Of a stretch of DNA of 64,000 bases, positions 43,783-52,103 are shown in pieces. The DNA is from Geothermobacter hydrogeniphilus. Lineage in GTDB: Bacteria > Desulfobacterota > Desulfuromonadia > Desulfuromonadales > Geothermobacteraceae. Under the pieces are notes generated by a model. That model searched no databases. It was not told where the DNA came from and saw nothing but the letters and a program-made list of their open reading frames with translations. The position numbers and the translations under genes were made by a program. Each line of letters begins with the position of its first letter. The first letter of the stretch is position 1. The stretch is from contig NZ_PPFX01000001.1 of assembly GCF_002898515.1 (NCBI RefSeq), positions 1 through 64,000 on the forward strand, given 5' to 3'.

Positions 43783-45089
43783 GGTTCTCTCCCGGTTCGA
43801 AGCTGACCAAAGCATAGCACATCATTGCTCCCTCGTCCCCCCGAAACAACGCCCTGCAGCCGCCGCAACAGGGCCAGCTGTTGTTCGATCTTCCGCGGTG
43901 CCGATCCTTTTCCCCAGGTGATCAGTTCAGCGACCAGGCCGCTTGTTTCATCACTTGCGGAAAAACTGCCGAGATGACGGATCAGGCGCAGGGTTTTCAG
44001 GGCGTCGAACCAGCCGTGAAAAGCGCGCAGCAGTCTTTCCGGGGAGCGGTTGCGAGCGACCAGTTTTGGCCAGATGGCAGGGAAGCCGGCATCTCGTAGA
44101 AATTCGGCGGCGGAGCCGGAGCGGGATTCGATCCGGTTAAGCAGCTCGGAGGCGTCGGCTGCGGAATGTTGACTGACGATCTGCAGCCAGGCTTTCAGAA
44201 TACGGAAATTCTCCGCCGGGTAAAAGCTCACGGCGGCTTCCCCCGCAGCCAGCCGGGCAACTTTCTCGCCGGTGCCGAAGGGGACCCGTTGCGAACGGCG
44301 GGCCGACGGCCTGACCAGGGTTCCGGAGAGGGGGTGGACACCGCAGGTTTTGGCCAGTTGCTGCAGAAAATAGAAGTCCTCACCCGCCCGGCGCCGGTTC
44401 ATGCCGCCGATGGCCAGGTAGGCGGCGGCCCGAAAGGCGATGGTACTGCCGATGCTGTGGTAGGCGTAGGGTGAACCGGCCAGATGCAGACCGTAGACAT
44501 AGTGCCGCAGGTAGAGTTCGTAGCGGTCGATGGCCTGCCGGGTTGCCGGCGAGTCGGCTGGTTGATGGGCGAAGGGAAGGGTTGTCCCTCCCTGTGCGTG
44601 AGCGGCAAAATGGGTTTTCAGGGCGGCCAGGTAGTTGTTGTCGACCAGGGTGTCGGCGTCGAGCCAGGCGAGCAGTCCGGAACCGTCCGGCCGCAGTCGC
44701 GGCAGGGCCAGGTCGCAGCCCAGCTTGCGCGCCAGGCCGACACCGGCGTCCTTTTCCGGCAGCATCTGCCCGGGGCGGGCGGCATCGACCCACGCCAGGC
44801 GCAACGATGGCGGTGCGCCGCCCGCTTCGAGCCAGGCCAGGGTCTGCAGGTTCTCGGCGAGAAGGGACGGTGCTGCCTGTGGCGGCTGGTTGACGACAAC
44901 CACCACCAGCCAGCGCCGCAAATCCTCGACCGGGTTGGCGGCCAGGGTGGCGAGGGTCAGCGGCAGGCTTTGTCGCTCGCCGCAGGCGGGGATGACGACG
45001 GCGCCGGCAAAGTCTCCTGCCGTACAGCCCTGGAGTTGCCAGGGGCCGTCGAGCAGCCGGCGCCGATAGTTGGCCAGGCGACGTTTCAT
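43779..45089 (-). CDS. Family 2 glycosyltransferase-like protein
   Basis: The 436-residue protein has a GT-A fold N-terminal domain (AGAVVIPACGERQSLPLTL; LLAWLDADTLVDNNYL with the metal-binding DxD; IGGMNRRRAGEDFYFLQQL). It has no membrane segment. The sugar donor and acceptor are unknown. It overlaps miaA upstream (four bases) and the PilZ gene downstream (four bases), an unusual grouping of tRNA modification, glycosylation and c-di-GMP reception. Confidence 0.85.
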   Translation of the reverse strand: MKRRLANYRRRLLDGPWQLQGCTAGDFAGAVVIPACGERQSLPLTLATLAANPVEDLRRWLVVVVVNQPPQAAPSLLAENLQTLAWLEAGGAPPSLRLAWVDAARPGQMLPEKDAGVGLARKLGCDLALPRLRPDGSGLLAWLDADTLVDNNYLAALKTHFAAHAQGGTTLPFAHQPADSPATRQAIDRYELYLRHYVYGLHLAGSPYAYHSIGSTIAFRAAAYLAIGGMNRRRAGEDFYFLQQLAKTCGVHPLSGTLVRPSARRSQRVPFGTGEKVARLAAGEAAVSFYPAENFRILKAWLQIVSQHSAADASELLNRIESRSGSAAEFLRDAGFPAIWPKLVARNRSPERLLRAFHGWFDALKTLRLIRHLGSFSASDETSGLVAELITWGKGSAPRKIEQQLALLRRLQGVVSGGRGSNDVLCFGQLRTGREP

Positions 45090-46045
45090 GGTCGGACCAG
45101 GATGCCTTTTTTACAGCGCCAACCGTCTTTTTTCAGCTGTTCGAGCAGGGCTTCGGCGGGGCTGTCGGCGCCCTCCAGCCAGTGGATGACGATCCCTTGT
45201 CTTTCCATCCGTCGGAACCAGGTCTCCTGGCGCTTTGCGAAGCGGCTGATGGCGCCGGCGAGTTGCTGAACCATGTCGTTGCGGTTCAGTTCGCCGCGCA
45301 GGTGGCGGGCGAGGAAGCGGTACTCAAGTCCGTAATAGTCGAGCCTCTCCCAGCTGACCCCCGCCTGATGCAGGTGTTGGACTTCGTCGAGCATCCCCTC
45401 TGCGAGCCGTTGCTGCAGACGCCGCCGGATGCGCCTGCGGAGCTCGGAACGTTCCCAGCGGAGACCGAAAACCAGCGGCTGCAGATCCGGCCAGGGCGGT
45501 GGTGCGTCCGCTGCCGCCTCACCGGTGGCGATTTCAATGGCGCGCAGCAGTCGTTCCCGGTCGTCGAGGTCGGTGCGGTTATGCTGTTCAGGTTTCAGTT
45601 CGAGCAGTCGCTGCCGCAATCGCGCGTCGTCGAGACCGGCCAGTTCGCGGCGCAGTTCCGGGTCGGACGGCACCTCGACCAGCCGGTAACCCTTGAGGAC
45701 CGCGTCAAGGTAGAGTCCGGTGCCGCCGACCAGCAGCGGCAGCCTGCCGCGGGCGCTGATCCGCTCATGGGCCTGCAGGAATTCGCGCTGGAAATCGAAA
45801 ACGCTGAATTCTTCGCCGGCGTCGCGGATGTCGATCAGGTGATGGGGAACCTTGCCGTATTCGTCAAGGTCCTTGCCGGTGCCGAGATCCATGCCGCGAA
45901 AAACCTGGCGCGAGTCGGCGGAAATGATTTCGCCGTCCAGGGTTTCGGCTACCTGCACGGCGACGCGGGTTTTGCCGCCGGCGGTCGCCCCGAGCAGGGT
46001 CAGCAGGCGGCAGGGGGGCTGTGAAGAAAGTTGTTTTTCGGACAT
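45086..46045 (-). CDS. miaA: tRNA dimethylallyltransferase
   Basis: The 319-residue protein has P-loop LGATAGGKT (about 18-26), the ISADSRQVFRGMDLGTGK substrate region, LVGGTGLYLDAVL and a C-terminal FAKRQETWFRR signature. It adds dimethylallyl to A37 of UNN-reading tRNAs. ATG 46045 is chosen; an upstream in-frame TTG adds 25 residues without homology. It is the first gene of the miaA-glycosyltransferase-PilZ operon and divergent from pcnB. Confidence 0.95.
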   Translation of the reverse strand: MSEKQLSSQPPCRLLTLLGATAGGKTRVAVQVAETLDGEIISADSRQVFRGMDLGTGKDLDEYGKVPHHLIDIRDAGEEFSVFDFQREFLQAHERISARGRLPLLVGGTGLYLDAVLKGYRLVEVPSDPELRRELAGLDDARLRQRLLELKPEQHNRTDLDDRERLLRAIEIATGEAAADAPPPWPDLQPLVFGLRWERSELRRRIRRRLQQRLAEGMLDEVQHLHQAGVSWERLDYYGLEYRFLARHLRGELNRNDMVQQLAGAISRFAKRQETWFRRMERQGIVIHWLEGADSPAEALLEQLKKDGWRCKKGILVRP

Positions 46046-46140
46046 GCGCCCGACTTTAGCCGGTTTGTCCGCTGAATTCAATTGTCCGGGGGTTTTCTTT
46101 GGTTCCGCAATCTGGTACAAGAAGCGCAGCGAAGGAAACC

Positions 46141-47409
46141 ATGGACACTGAACAACCGACAGCCGAGATCCCGACCGAACCGGTCATCCTGCCCCGCGCC
46201 GAGCACACGATCTCCCGCAAGCAGATTGACGAGAATTCCCTCAAGGTACTCTACCGCCTGCGCCGGCACGGCTACAAAGCCTACCTGGTCGGCGGCGGGG
46301 TGCGCGACCTGCTGCTTGGTCGGACCCCGAAGGATTTCGACGTCGGCACCGACGCCACCCCCAACCAGGTGAAGAAGCTGTTTCGCAACTGTTTCCTGGT
46401 CGGCAGGCGTTTTCGCTTGGCACATATCCGTTTCGCCGGCGGTTCCCTGATCGAGGTGGCAACCTTCAGGCGCCAGGCGACCGAAGAGGATCGTCCCGAA
46501 GACCCTTCCCTCAATCCCTTTTATGCCGAGAACCTGTTCGGGACCCCGCGCCAGGATGCCTTTCGCCGCGACTTCACCATCAACGCCCTGTTCTACGACA
46601 TCGAGGATTTCAGCATCATCGATCATGTCGGCGGTCTGCGGGATCTTCGTGATCAGCGGCTGCGGGTGATCGGTGATCCGCTGGTACGCTTTGCCGAGGA
46701 TCCGGTGCGCATGCTGCGGGCGCTGGAATTTGTCGCCCGACTCGGCTTCAGCCTTGATGAAACGGCCCGGGAGGCGATCTACCTGCGGTCGGCTCTGATT
46801 GCCGAGGCGGCCCCGGCGCGACTGCGTGAAGAGTTGATGGAATTGTTTCGGCACAAGGTCGCCGGACACGTCTTCGCCAATGCCCAGGGACTGGGCCTGC
46901 TCGAATACATCATCCCCGGTTACCAGGCCGGGCCGGGAACCCTGGCCCTGCTCGACGCCATTGACCGTCGTACCGCCGCCGGACAACCGGTGACCGAGTC
47001 GCTGGTGCTGGCTGCTCTCTATTACGAAACCTTTTCCGCCGGGCTGGTTGACGCCGGCGACCTTCCCATCGGTGAGGTTCTGGGGCGGGCCGCCAAGCTG
47101 CTTATCCCCCATTGTCTCCATTTCCATATCGCCAGCGGCATCCGGCACCAGGCCGCCGAACTGCTGGTCGGCTGTTACCGGCTGCAGCGCGGCCCCGGCC
47201 GTCGCGGGCAGCAGCGTTTCGTGCGGCATCCGAGTTTCGCCGCCGCGCTGGCATTCTACCAGCTCTGTTGCGCGGCCGGTCAGGGGGATGTTGAACTATT
47301 GTCGGCTTGGCGGCAGTCACTCACCGAGACGCCGAAGGAGGCTCCCCGTCAACGACCGCGACGCCGTCGGCGGCGGAGGAAGCCGGCTTCTTCCCCCTCG
47401 CAATCCTGA
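46141..47409 (+). CDS. pcnB: Poly(A) polymerase (PcnB-type nucleotidyltransferase)
   Basis: The 422-residue class II nucleotidyltransferase has LVGGGVRDLLLGRTPKDFDV (catalytic Asp65 and Asp67), FRRDFTINALFYD and FAEDPVRMLRALEF. The head and neck domains resemble CCA-adding enzymes. The C-terminal tail is strongly basic (RQRPRRRRRRRK), which favours PcnB over Cca. It polyadenylates RNA to promote decay. ATG 46141 follows GAAGGAAACC. Confidence 0.9.
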   Translation: MDTEQPTAEIPTEPVILPRAEHTISRKQIDENSLKVLYRLRRHGYKAYLVGGGVRDLLLGRTPKDFDVGTDATPNQVKKLFRNCFLVGRRFRLAHIRFAGGSLIEVATFRRQATEEDRPEDPSLNPFYAENLFGTPRQDAFRRDFTINALFYDIEDFSIIDHVGGLRDLRDQRLRVIGDPLVRFAEDPVRMLRALEFVARLGFSLDETAREAIYLRSALIAEAAPARLREELMELFRHKVAGHVFANAQGLGLLEYIIPGYQAGPGTLALLDAIDRRTAAGQPVTESLVLAALYYETFSAGLVDAGDLPIGEVLGRAAKLLIPHCLHFHIASGIRHQAAELLVGCYRLQRGPGRRGQQRFVRHPSFAAALAFYQLCCAAGQGDVELLSAWRQSLTETPKEAPRQRPRRRRRRRKPASSPSQS

Positions 47410-47427
47410 TCGGGATACCGGGCAGGA

Positions 47428-48231
47428 TTATTGTGACGCCTGTCCGCTGTCATTTACGGTCCAGTCGTAATCGAGGTATTCCAGTTCGAATTCGCCGTCC
47501 TGCAGAAAGGCCCTGTCCTCGGCCGAGGTGTAGGGGAGCAGGAAGTTGACAGCTCCTCCGGCCCAGCGGTCGAAATGCTCCTTGTCATAATCGAAGACCT
47601 TCGAGACCTTCACCACGCCGGTTTCACGGTTAATGGCAAGCCCCTTTTTCCACTGTCCGGCCAGGCGCTCCCCCTGAAACTGCAGTTGGTCGTCAAGCTT
47701 CTCCCCGCTGAAGGGCTCCGGCAGCAGGTCGACGCAGGAGGCTGAAGCACAGTTGATGCCGAGATGAACACGCAGATCCCTGAAGCCCTCGACAAGTTGC
47801 TCGAATTCGATCTGATAAAGGGAATACTGCCGGCCGCCGATCAGAATAATCTCCTGTTTCCAGGGATATCCGAACCAGTGGATTTTCGACGAACGGATTG
47901 AATCCACCGGCCAGTGGTCGAGAATGGTCTTGATGGCGGCGATATTGTAGACGTTGATCCAGAAGGCCATTCGTTGATTGCGATCGGCGATGGACGTCGG
48001 GTTGAAACGGGCCAGGTCGGCGAGCATTCTTCTCCATGTCGATCCCTTGGGGGACTGTTCCAGGTCCATGCGTGCGTAGTCGATGGTATTGACCGGAATG
48101 TTGTGGATCTGGCGATTGATGCTCAGGTAGTTGTTCAGCATTTCGGCGTAGGGGGAGAAGTCGAAACCGGCGGCCGGCGAGGGACTCGGCAGCAGCAGAA
48201 TCAGCAACAGGCTGAGGATGCAGCGAATCAT
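47428..48231 (-). CDS. DUF547-domain secreted protein
   Basis: The 267-residue protein has a signal peptide (MIRCILSLLLILLLPSPSPA). A DUF547 domain follows (RMAFWINVYNIAAIKTILDHWP; VHLGINCASASCVDLLPEPF; FLLPY). The conserved Cys/His residues suggest a papain-like or transglutaminase-like fold, but activity is unproven. ATG 48231 follows CAGGAG. It converges with pcnB. Confidence 0.88.
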   Translation of the reverse strand: MIRCILSLLLILLLPSPSPAAGFDFSPYAEMLNNYLSINRQIHNIPVNTIDYARMDLEQSPKGSTWRRMLADLARFNPTSIADRNQRMAFWINVYNIAAIKTILDHWPVDSIRSSKIHWFGYPWKQEIILIGGRQYSLYQIEFEQLVEGFRDLRVHLGINCASASCVDLLPEPFSGEKLDDQLQFQGERLAGQWKKGLAINRETGVVKVSKVFDYDKEHFDRWAGGAVNFLLPYTSAEDRAFLQDGEFELEYLDYDWTVNDSGQASQ

Positions 48232-48713
48232 GGGCGCTCCTGACGGCAAGAGGGGATGACCTGGATCGGTCGGCCTGCGCTTCGATGAAGAATGCAGGCT
48301 GTTGTTAAATCATATCACTTGCGGATCAGGTCAAAAGTGGCCTGGATGACCCTTGAGGCGTTTTTCATGAAAAAGCCCCGGACGCGATGCCGGGGCTTTT
48401 CTGATTTGACTGACGATTGATGCCGTCAGTTTTCCCTTTTCAGGGTTCATGAGCTTGGTTGTCCCAAGTTCTTTTTTTATATCGGTTTTTTTTCACTACG
48501 CCAGAATGCCCGGTGGATCAGAGATGGTCATAAGTCATCTACCTCCCTGTCTGTTGCTGCGTTTGATTTCACTATAGCAGATTCTCTCCCCCGAAAAAGG
48601 CTCCATGGAAAAAAACTTGCTGAAGCAGGGGACATGCCCCTGTCGGGGTTCAGTTTTGGGACGGGCAAAGAGGCCGGGTGGGGCGTGATAGCGGTCAACA
48701 CGGAATAGTTTCC
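48232..48713. other. Intergenic region upstream of DUF547
   Basis: 482 bases contain the terminator at 48371-48400. No gene is recognised. AT-rich stretches near 48460-48500 may hold the DUF547 promoter on the minus strand. Confidence 0.4.
48371..48400 (-). terminator. Terminator downstream of ovoA
   Basis: The stem AAAAGCCCCGG/CCGGGGCTTTT has an eight-base loop and T-runs on either strand. It is placed to end the ovoA message on the minus strand. Confidence 0.85.
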
Positions 48714-50822
48714 TCAGCACTGTTTTTCCCAGATTGTCACCTGCGAAACCGTGTGCTGATATTTGCGAGCCGTTTCGCGGATAACGAACTCGACATCCCG
48801 CGGGTTCTTGAGCAGCCGGAAGTTGCCGCCAAGCCGTTCCTTGAGTCCTTCGAGAGTGGTGAAGGGTTCTCCGGCACGGCGGATGCCGCCGATCCAGTTT
48901 TCTTTCCGGGTGAACTCCTCCTGCCAGGTGTAGGGGGAGGCGATCACCAGCAGTCCGCCTGGATTGATGCGTTCGCCGATGGTCGTCAAAAAGCGCGCCG
49001 GTTCATAAAGCCGGTCGAGCAGGTTGGCGGCCAGCACCAAGTCAAAACCGGTGAACCGGGGCTTGAGGTTGTGGGCATCCCCCTGGGCGAATTCGATCTT
49101 GCCGCCGAGTCCCTGCAGGCTGAAATCTTCCAGGCGTTTTTCATGAAAGGAGATGATCTCCCCTTCTTCGGGAAGCTGGTAATGGATGACGCTTTTTTCC
49201 TGCAGCTGGAAGGCGATGCGGATGAACCGGGCGGAAAAATCGATGCCGGTGACCTGGTCTAAATGGCGGGCCAGTTCGAAACTGGCGCGGCCGACCGCGC
49301 AGCCGAGGTCGAGGGCGCGTCCGCGCGCCCGGCCTTCCGTCGCCGCAACGCAGATCCGCGCCAGCGAGGCCGGGAAATTGGCAACGCCGAACTTGTCCGG
49401 ACCGTAGTGAGCGTCGCAGTATTCGGCGACCGCTTCATCGGTTTCATACATTGCTTCCGGTTCCGCGACCGCCTGTTTGGCGGCAACGTAGCGCAGGCCG
49501 GCATGCTGGAAAAAGTGCCGCCGGAAGGCGTAACGGCAGTCGCGGGTCGCCTCGTTGCCGGTGGAGATCCAGGAGCCGCCCTTGATCAGGTTGTGCTGAG
49601 TGTCAAAGGTGGGAGTGGAAAAATCATCATAACAGGGATGAACTTCGAAGCCCTCGAATCCGCTGATCGAGGTTTCGGTCCATTGCCAGACGTTGCCGAT
49701 GACATCGTAGAAATCGCCGCGGGCAAAGCGGTCGACCGGGCAGGGTGAGGCCCAGTATTCAAGGTTGATGTTGCCCGGTGCCTGCTGCCAGTAAGGCTGG
49801 TCGGGGATGTCGAGGCCGTCGCGCAGCAGGTACCACTCCTCCTCGGTCGGCAGGCGGATCGGTGTACCGGTCTTGGTTGCCATCCAGTTGCAGAAGGCCT
49901 TGGCTTCGAGCTGGTTGACCTCCACCGGCCAGTTCCAGGGCATTTCGATCTCCTGCGCCATGGTGCGCAGTCGCCAGTCGCCGCCGTTTTCAATCCAGAA
50001 CAGTGGGTGGGTCGCCTGGCTGAAGATCAGCCAGCGCTGCCCCTCCTCGCTCCAGTAGTCGGGTGTCCGGTAGCCGCCGGCTGCCATGAAATTGAGAAAC
50101 TCACGGTTGGAGACCAGGTACCGGCCGGCGGCAAAGTCCTCGACTGTGAACTCGTGGCGACCGTACTCGTTGTCCCAGCCGTAGAGGGGGTGATCCCTGT
50201 TCTTGCCCAGAACCACCTTGCCGCCGGCGACCGGCAGCAGTTTGTTGGCCGGGGACTCTCCCGCTTCCAGGCAGATCTCCCATAGCGGCAGTTGCCGCAC
50301 CTGTTCAATGGGCAGGCGGCGGATGATCACCGACGAGGTCTCGAGGTGGATGCGCTGGTGTTCGATGCCCATCATGATTGCCCAGAAGGGGCTGCTCCAG
50401 TCGATGGGCAGGGTCAGCGGCAGGCTCTCGATAACATCGTCAACCAGCTCCCGGACCTGGTCGCGGTAGGCCCTGACCGCGGCCACCGTCGGCCAGTCGT
50501 AGTTGGCTTCATCGAGATCGTCCCAGGACATCTCGTCGACACCGATGGCGAACATCGCCTCGAAGCGTGGATTGACGCGCTCGCTGATGATTCTGGCCAC
50601 GATCAGTTTGTTGACGTAGAAGGTGGCGGTGTGGCCGAGGTAGAAGATCAGCGGATGGCGCAGCGGTTCGGCGCGCAGGTAGAAGGCCTCGTCATCGGCG
50701 AGGGTGTCGTAGAGTCGTTCGTCGATGCTGAAGGTCTGGTGGAAATAGTCGCGGATCTCGGCGCGTTTCCCTTCCGGGGTGCCGCTGTTCAGAATGACGG
50801 TGCGGGTGGCGCGGAGATCCAT
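48714..50822 (-). CDS. ovoA: 5-histidylcysteine sulfoxide synthase / ovothiol methyltransferase (OvoA)
   Basis: The 702-residue fusion has an N-terminal DinB-like region with iron ligands (His64; HQRIH at 155-159). A formylglycine-generating-enzyme-like sulfoxide synthase domain follows (PVEVNQLEAKAFCNWMA; GNVWQWTETSISGFEGF; GGSWIS). The C-terminal SAM methyltransferase has ALDLGCAVGRASFEL. This is the OvoA architecture: it joins histidine and cysteine and later N-methylates the thiohistidine. ATG 50822 is used; an upstream in-frame extension is encoded by the adjacent MITE. Confidence 0.93.
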   Translation of the reverse strand: MDLRATRTVILNSGTPEGKRAEIRDYFHQTFSIDERLYDTLADDEAFYLRAEPLRHPLIFYLGHTATFYVNKLIVARIISERVNPRFEAMFAIGVDEMSWDDLDEANYDWPTVAAVRAYRDQVRELVDDVIESLPLTLPIDWSSPFWAIMMGIEHQRIHLETSSVIIRRLPIEQVRQLPLWEICLEAGESPANKLLPVAGGKVVLGKNRDHPLYGWDNEYGRHEFTVEDFAAGRYLVSNREFLNFMAAGGYRTPDYWSEEGQRWLIFSQATHPLFWIENGGDWRLRTMAQEIEMPWNWPVEVNQLEAKAFCNWMATKTGTPIRLPTEEEWYLLRDGLDIPDQPYWQQAPGNINLEYWASPCPVDRFARGDFYDVIGNVWQWTETSISGFEGFEVHPCYDDFSTPTFDTQHNLIKGGSWISTGNEATRDCRYAFRRHFFQHAGLRYVAAKQAVAEPEAMYETDEAVAEYCDAHYGPDKFGVANFPASLARICVAATEGRARGRALDLGCAVGRASFELARHLDQVTGIDFSARFIRIAFQLQEKSVIHYQLPEEGEIISFHEKRLEDFSLQGLGGKIEFAQGDAHNLKPRFTGFDLVLAANLLDRLYEPARFLTTIGERINPGGLLVIASPYTWQEEFTRKENWIGGIRRAGEPFTTLEGLKERLGGNFRLLKNPRDVEFVIRETARKYQHTVSQVTIWEKQC

Positions 50823-50857
50823 GGGGTGCCTCCTGGGTGTGGATATGCTGCAATTAT

Positions 50858-51019
50858 CCTGAATCAGTGAGTTCCTGTTGGATGGAGAGTGCAAGTGCTT
50901 GGTCTGGATGAGATTTTCAAAAATCTGAAGCGCACCCATAGGTTCGCTGGTGATTTTTGGGAAGTTCAGGCAGATCAATGACTTGTGCTCTCCGCCGACA
51001 AGGGGCTCACTGATTCAGA
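50858..51019 (-). mobile_element. MITE-like element, copy 5 (inverted)
   Basis: This 162-bp copy is in the opposite orientation to the others. The 5-bp direct repeat ATTAT flanks it (50853-50857 and 51020-51024). Its last base is A instead of G. It sits in the divergent intergenic region between ovoA and the metH pair, 35 bases from the ovoA start. Confidence 0.93.
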
Positions 51020-51182
51020 ATTATAGCAAAGAGATCTGGATTTACCGCCAGGGACGCTGCCGGACAGTATTGGCGGAAACGAAATTCGGATGTTTGATCC
51101 GGCTTTTCGGCCATTCATTTTGTGGACCTTGGCCGTGGTTTGGCTTATACTTCTCGGTCCCTTGCCAAGTGAGGAGCAACAG

Positions 51183-52103
51183 ATGGCTTTTTCCGATCAT
51201 CCGATCCTGATATTCGACGGTGCCTGCGGCACCAACCTGCAGCAGATGGAGATTCCCGATGAGGCCTGGGCCGGCTGCGAGGGCTGCAACGAGGTTCTCA
51301 ACCTGCATGGTCCCGAGTTCATCGTCCGGCTGCACAGCGAGATGCTTGCTGCCGGGGCGATGGTGGTCGAGACCGACACCTTCGGCGCCTCTTCGGTGGT
51401 GCTGGCCGAGTACGGTCTGCAGGATAAAGTAAAGGCGATCAACCGGCTGGCGGTTGAGCATGCCCGGACGGCAATCGCCGGGCGCCCGGACCGCTATGTC
51501 GCCGGTTCGGTCGGACCGGGGACCAAGCTGCCCTCTCTCGGGCATATCGAGGTGGCCGAGCTGGCGGTCTCGATTCGCGAGCAGGTTGAGGCGCTGCTGG
51601 AGGCCGGGGTCGACTGCCTGATCATCGAGACCTGCCAGGACCTGCTGCAGACCAAAACCGCGCTGGTGAGTGCGTTTGAAGTCCTGACCGTGGGCAAGGT
51701 CGAGATCCCGGTACTCGTCTCGGTAACTATCGAGCAGCAGGGGACCATGCTGGTCGGTTCCGATATTGGCGCGGTGGTCGCGACCCTCGAACCCTTCGAG
51801 TTGTTCTCCCTCGGCCTCAACTGCGCGACCGGGCCGCAAGATATGGCCAGCCATGTCCGCTACCTGAGCCGGAACTGGCCGGCGCGGATTTCCTGCATTC
51901 CCAACCAGGGGCTGCCGGAAGTGGTTGACGGCCGAACCGTCTATCCCCTCTCGCCGAACGCCTTCGCCGAGCAGATGCACCGCTTCGTGACCGAAGAAGG
52001 GGTCAGCATTGTCGGCGGCTGCTGCGGCACCAGCCCGGATCATATCAGGGCCCTGGCGGAAAAACTCGCCGGCGTGACGCCGAAAAAACGGGAGGTGTGT
52101 TGA
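51183..52103 (+). CDS. Methionine synthase, homocysteine-binding module (split MetH, part 1)
   Basis: The 306-residue protein forms the homocysteine S-methyltransferase barrel. IFDGACGTNLQQM lies at the N-terminus, GLNCATGP and GGCCGTSPDH near the end; the three cysteines bind zinc. It equals the N-terminal domain of MetH. ATG 51183 follows GAGGAGCAACAG. Its TGA overlaps the next ATG (TGATG), so the second half of MetH is made in coupled fashion. A second activity as a betaine or S-methylmethionine transferase is possible but less likely. Confidence 0.92.
   Translation: MAFSDHPILIFDGACGTNLQQMEIPDEAWAGCEGCNEVLNLHGPEFIVRLHSEMLAAGAMVVETDTFGASSVVLAEYGLQDKVKAINRLAVEHARTAIAGRPDRYVAGSVGPGTKLPSLGHIEVAELAVSIREQVEALLEAGVDCLIIETCQDLLQTKTALVSAFEVLTVGKVEIPVLVSVTIEQQGTMLVGSDIGAVVATLEPFELFSLGLNCATGPQDMASHVRYLSRNWPARISCIPNQGLPEVVDGRTVYPLSPNAFAEQMHRFVTEEGVSIVGGCCGTSPDHIRALAEKLAGVTPKKREVC

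Noticed and set aside
50823-50978. N-terminal extension of OvoA
   Set aside because: The extra residues are translated from the MITE; MDLRATR at 50822 is the family-like start.
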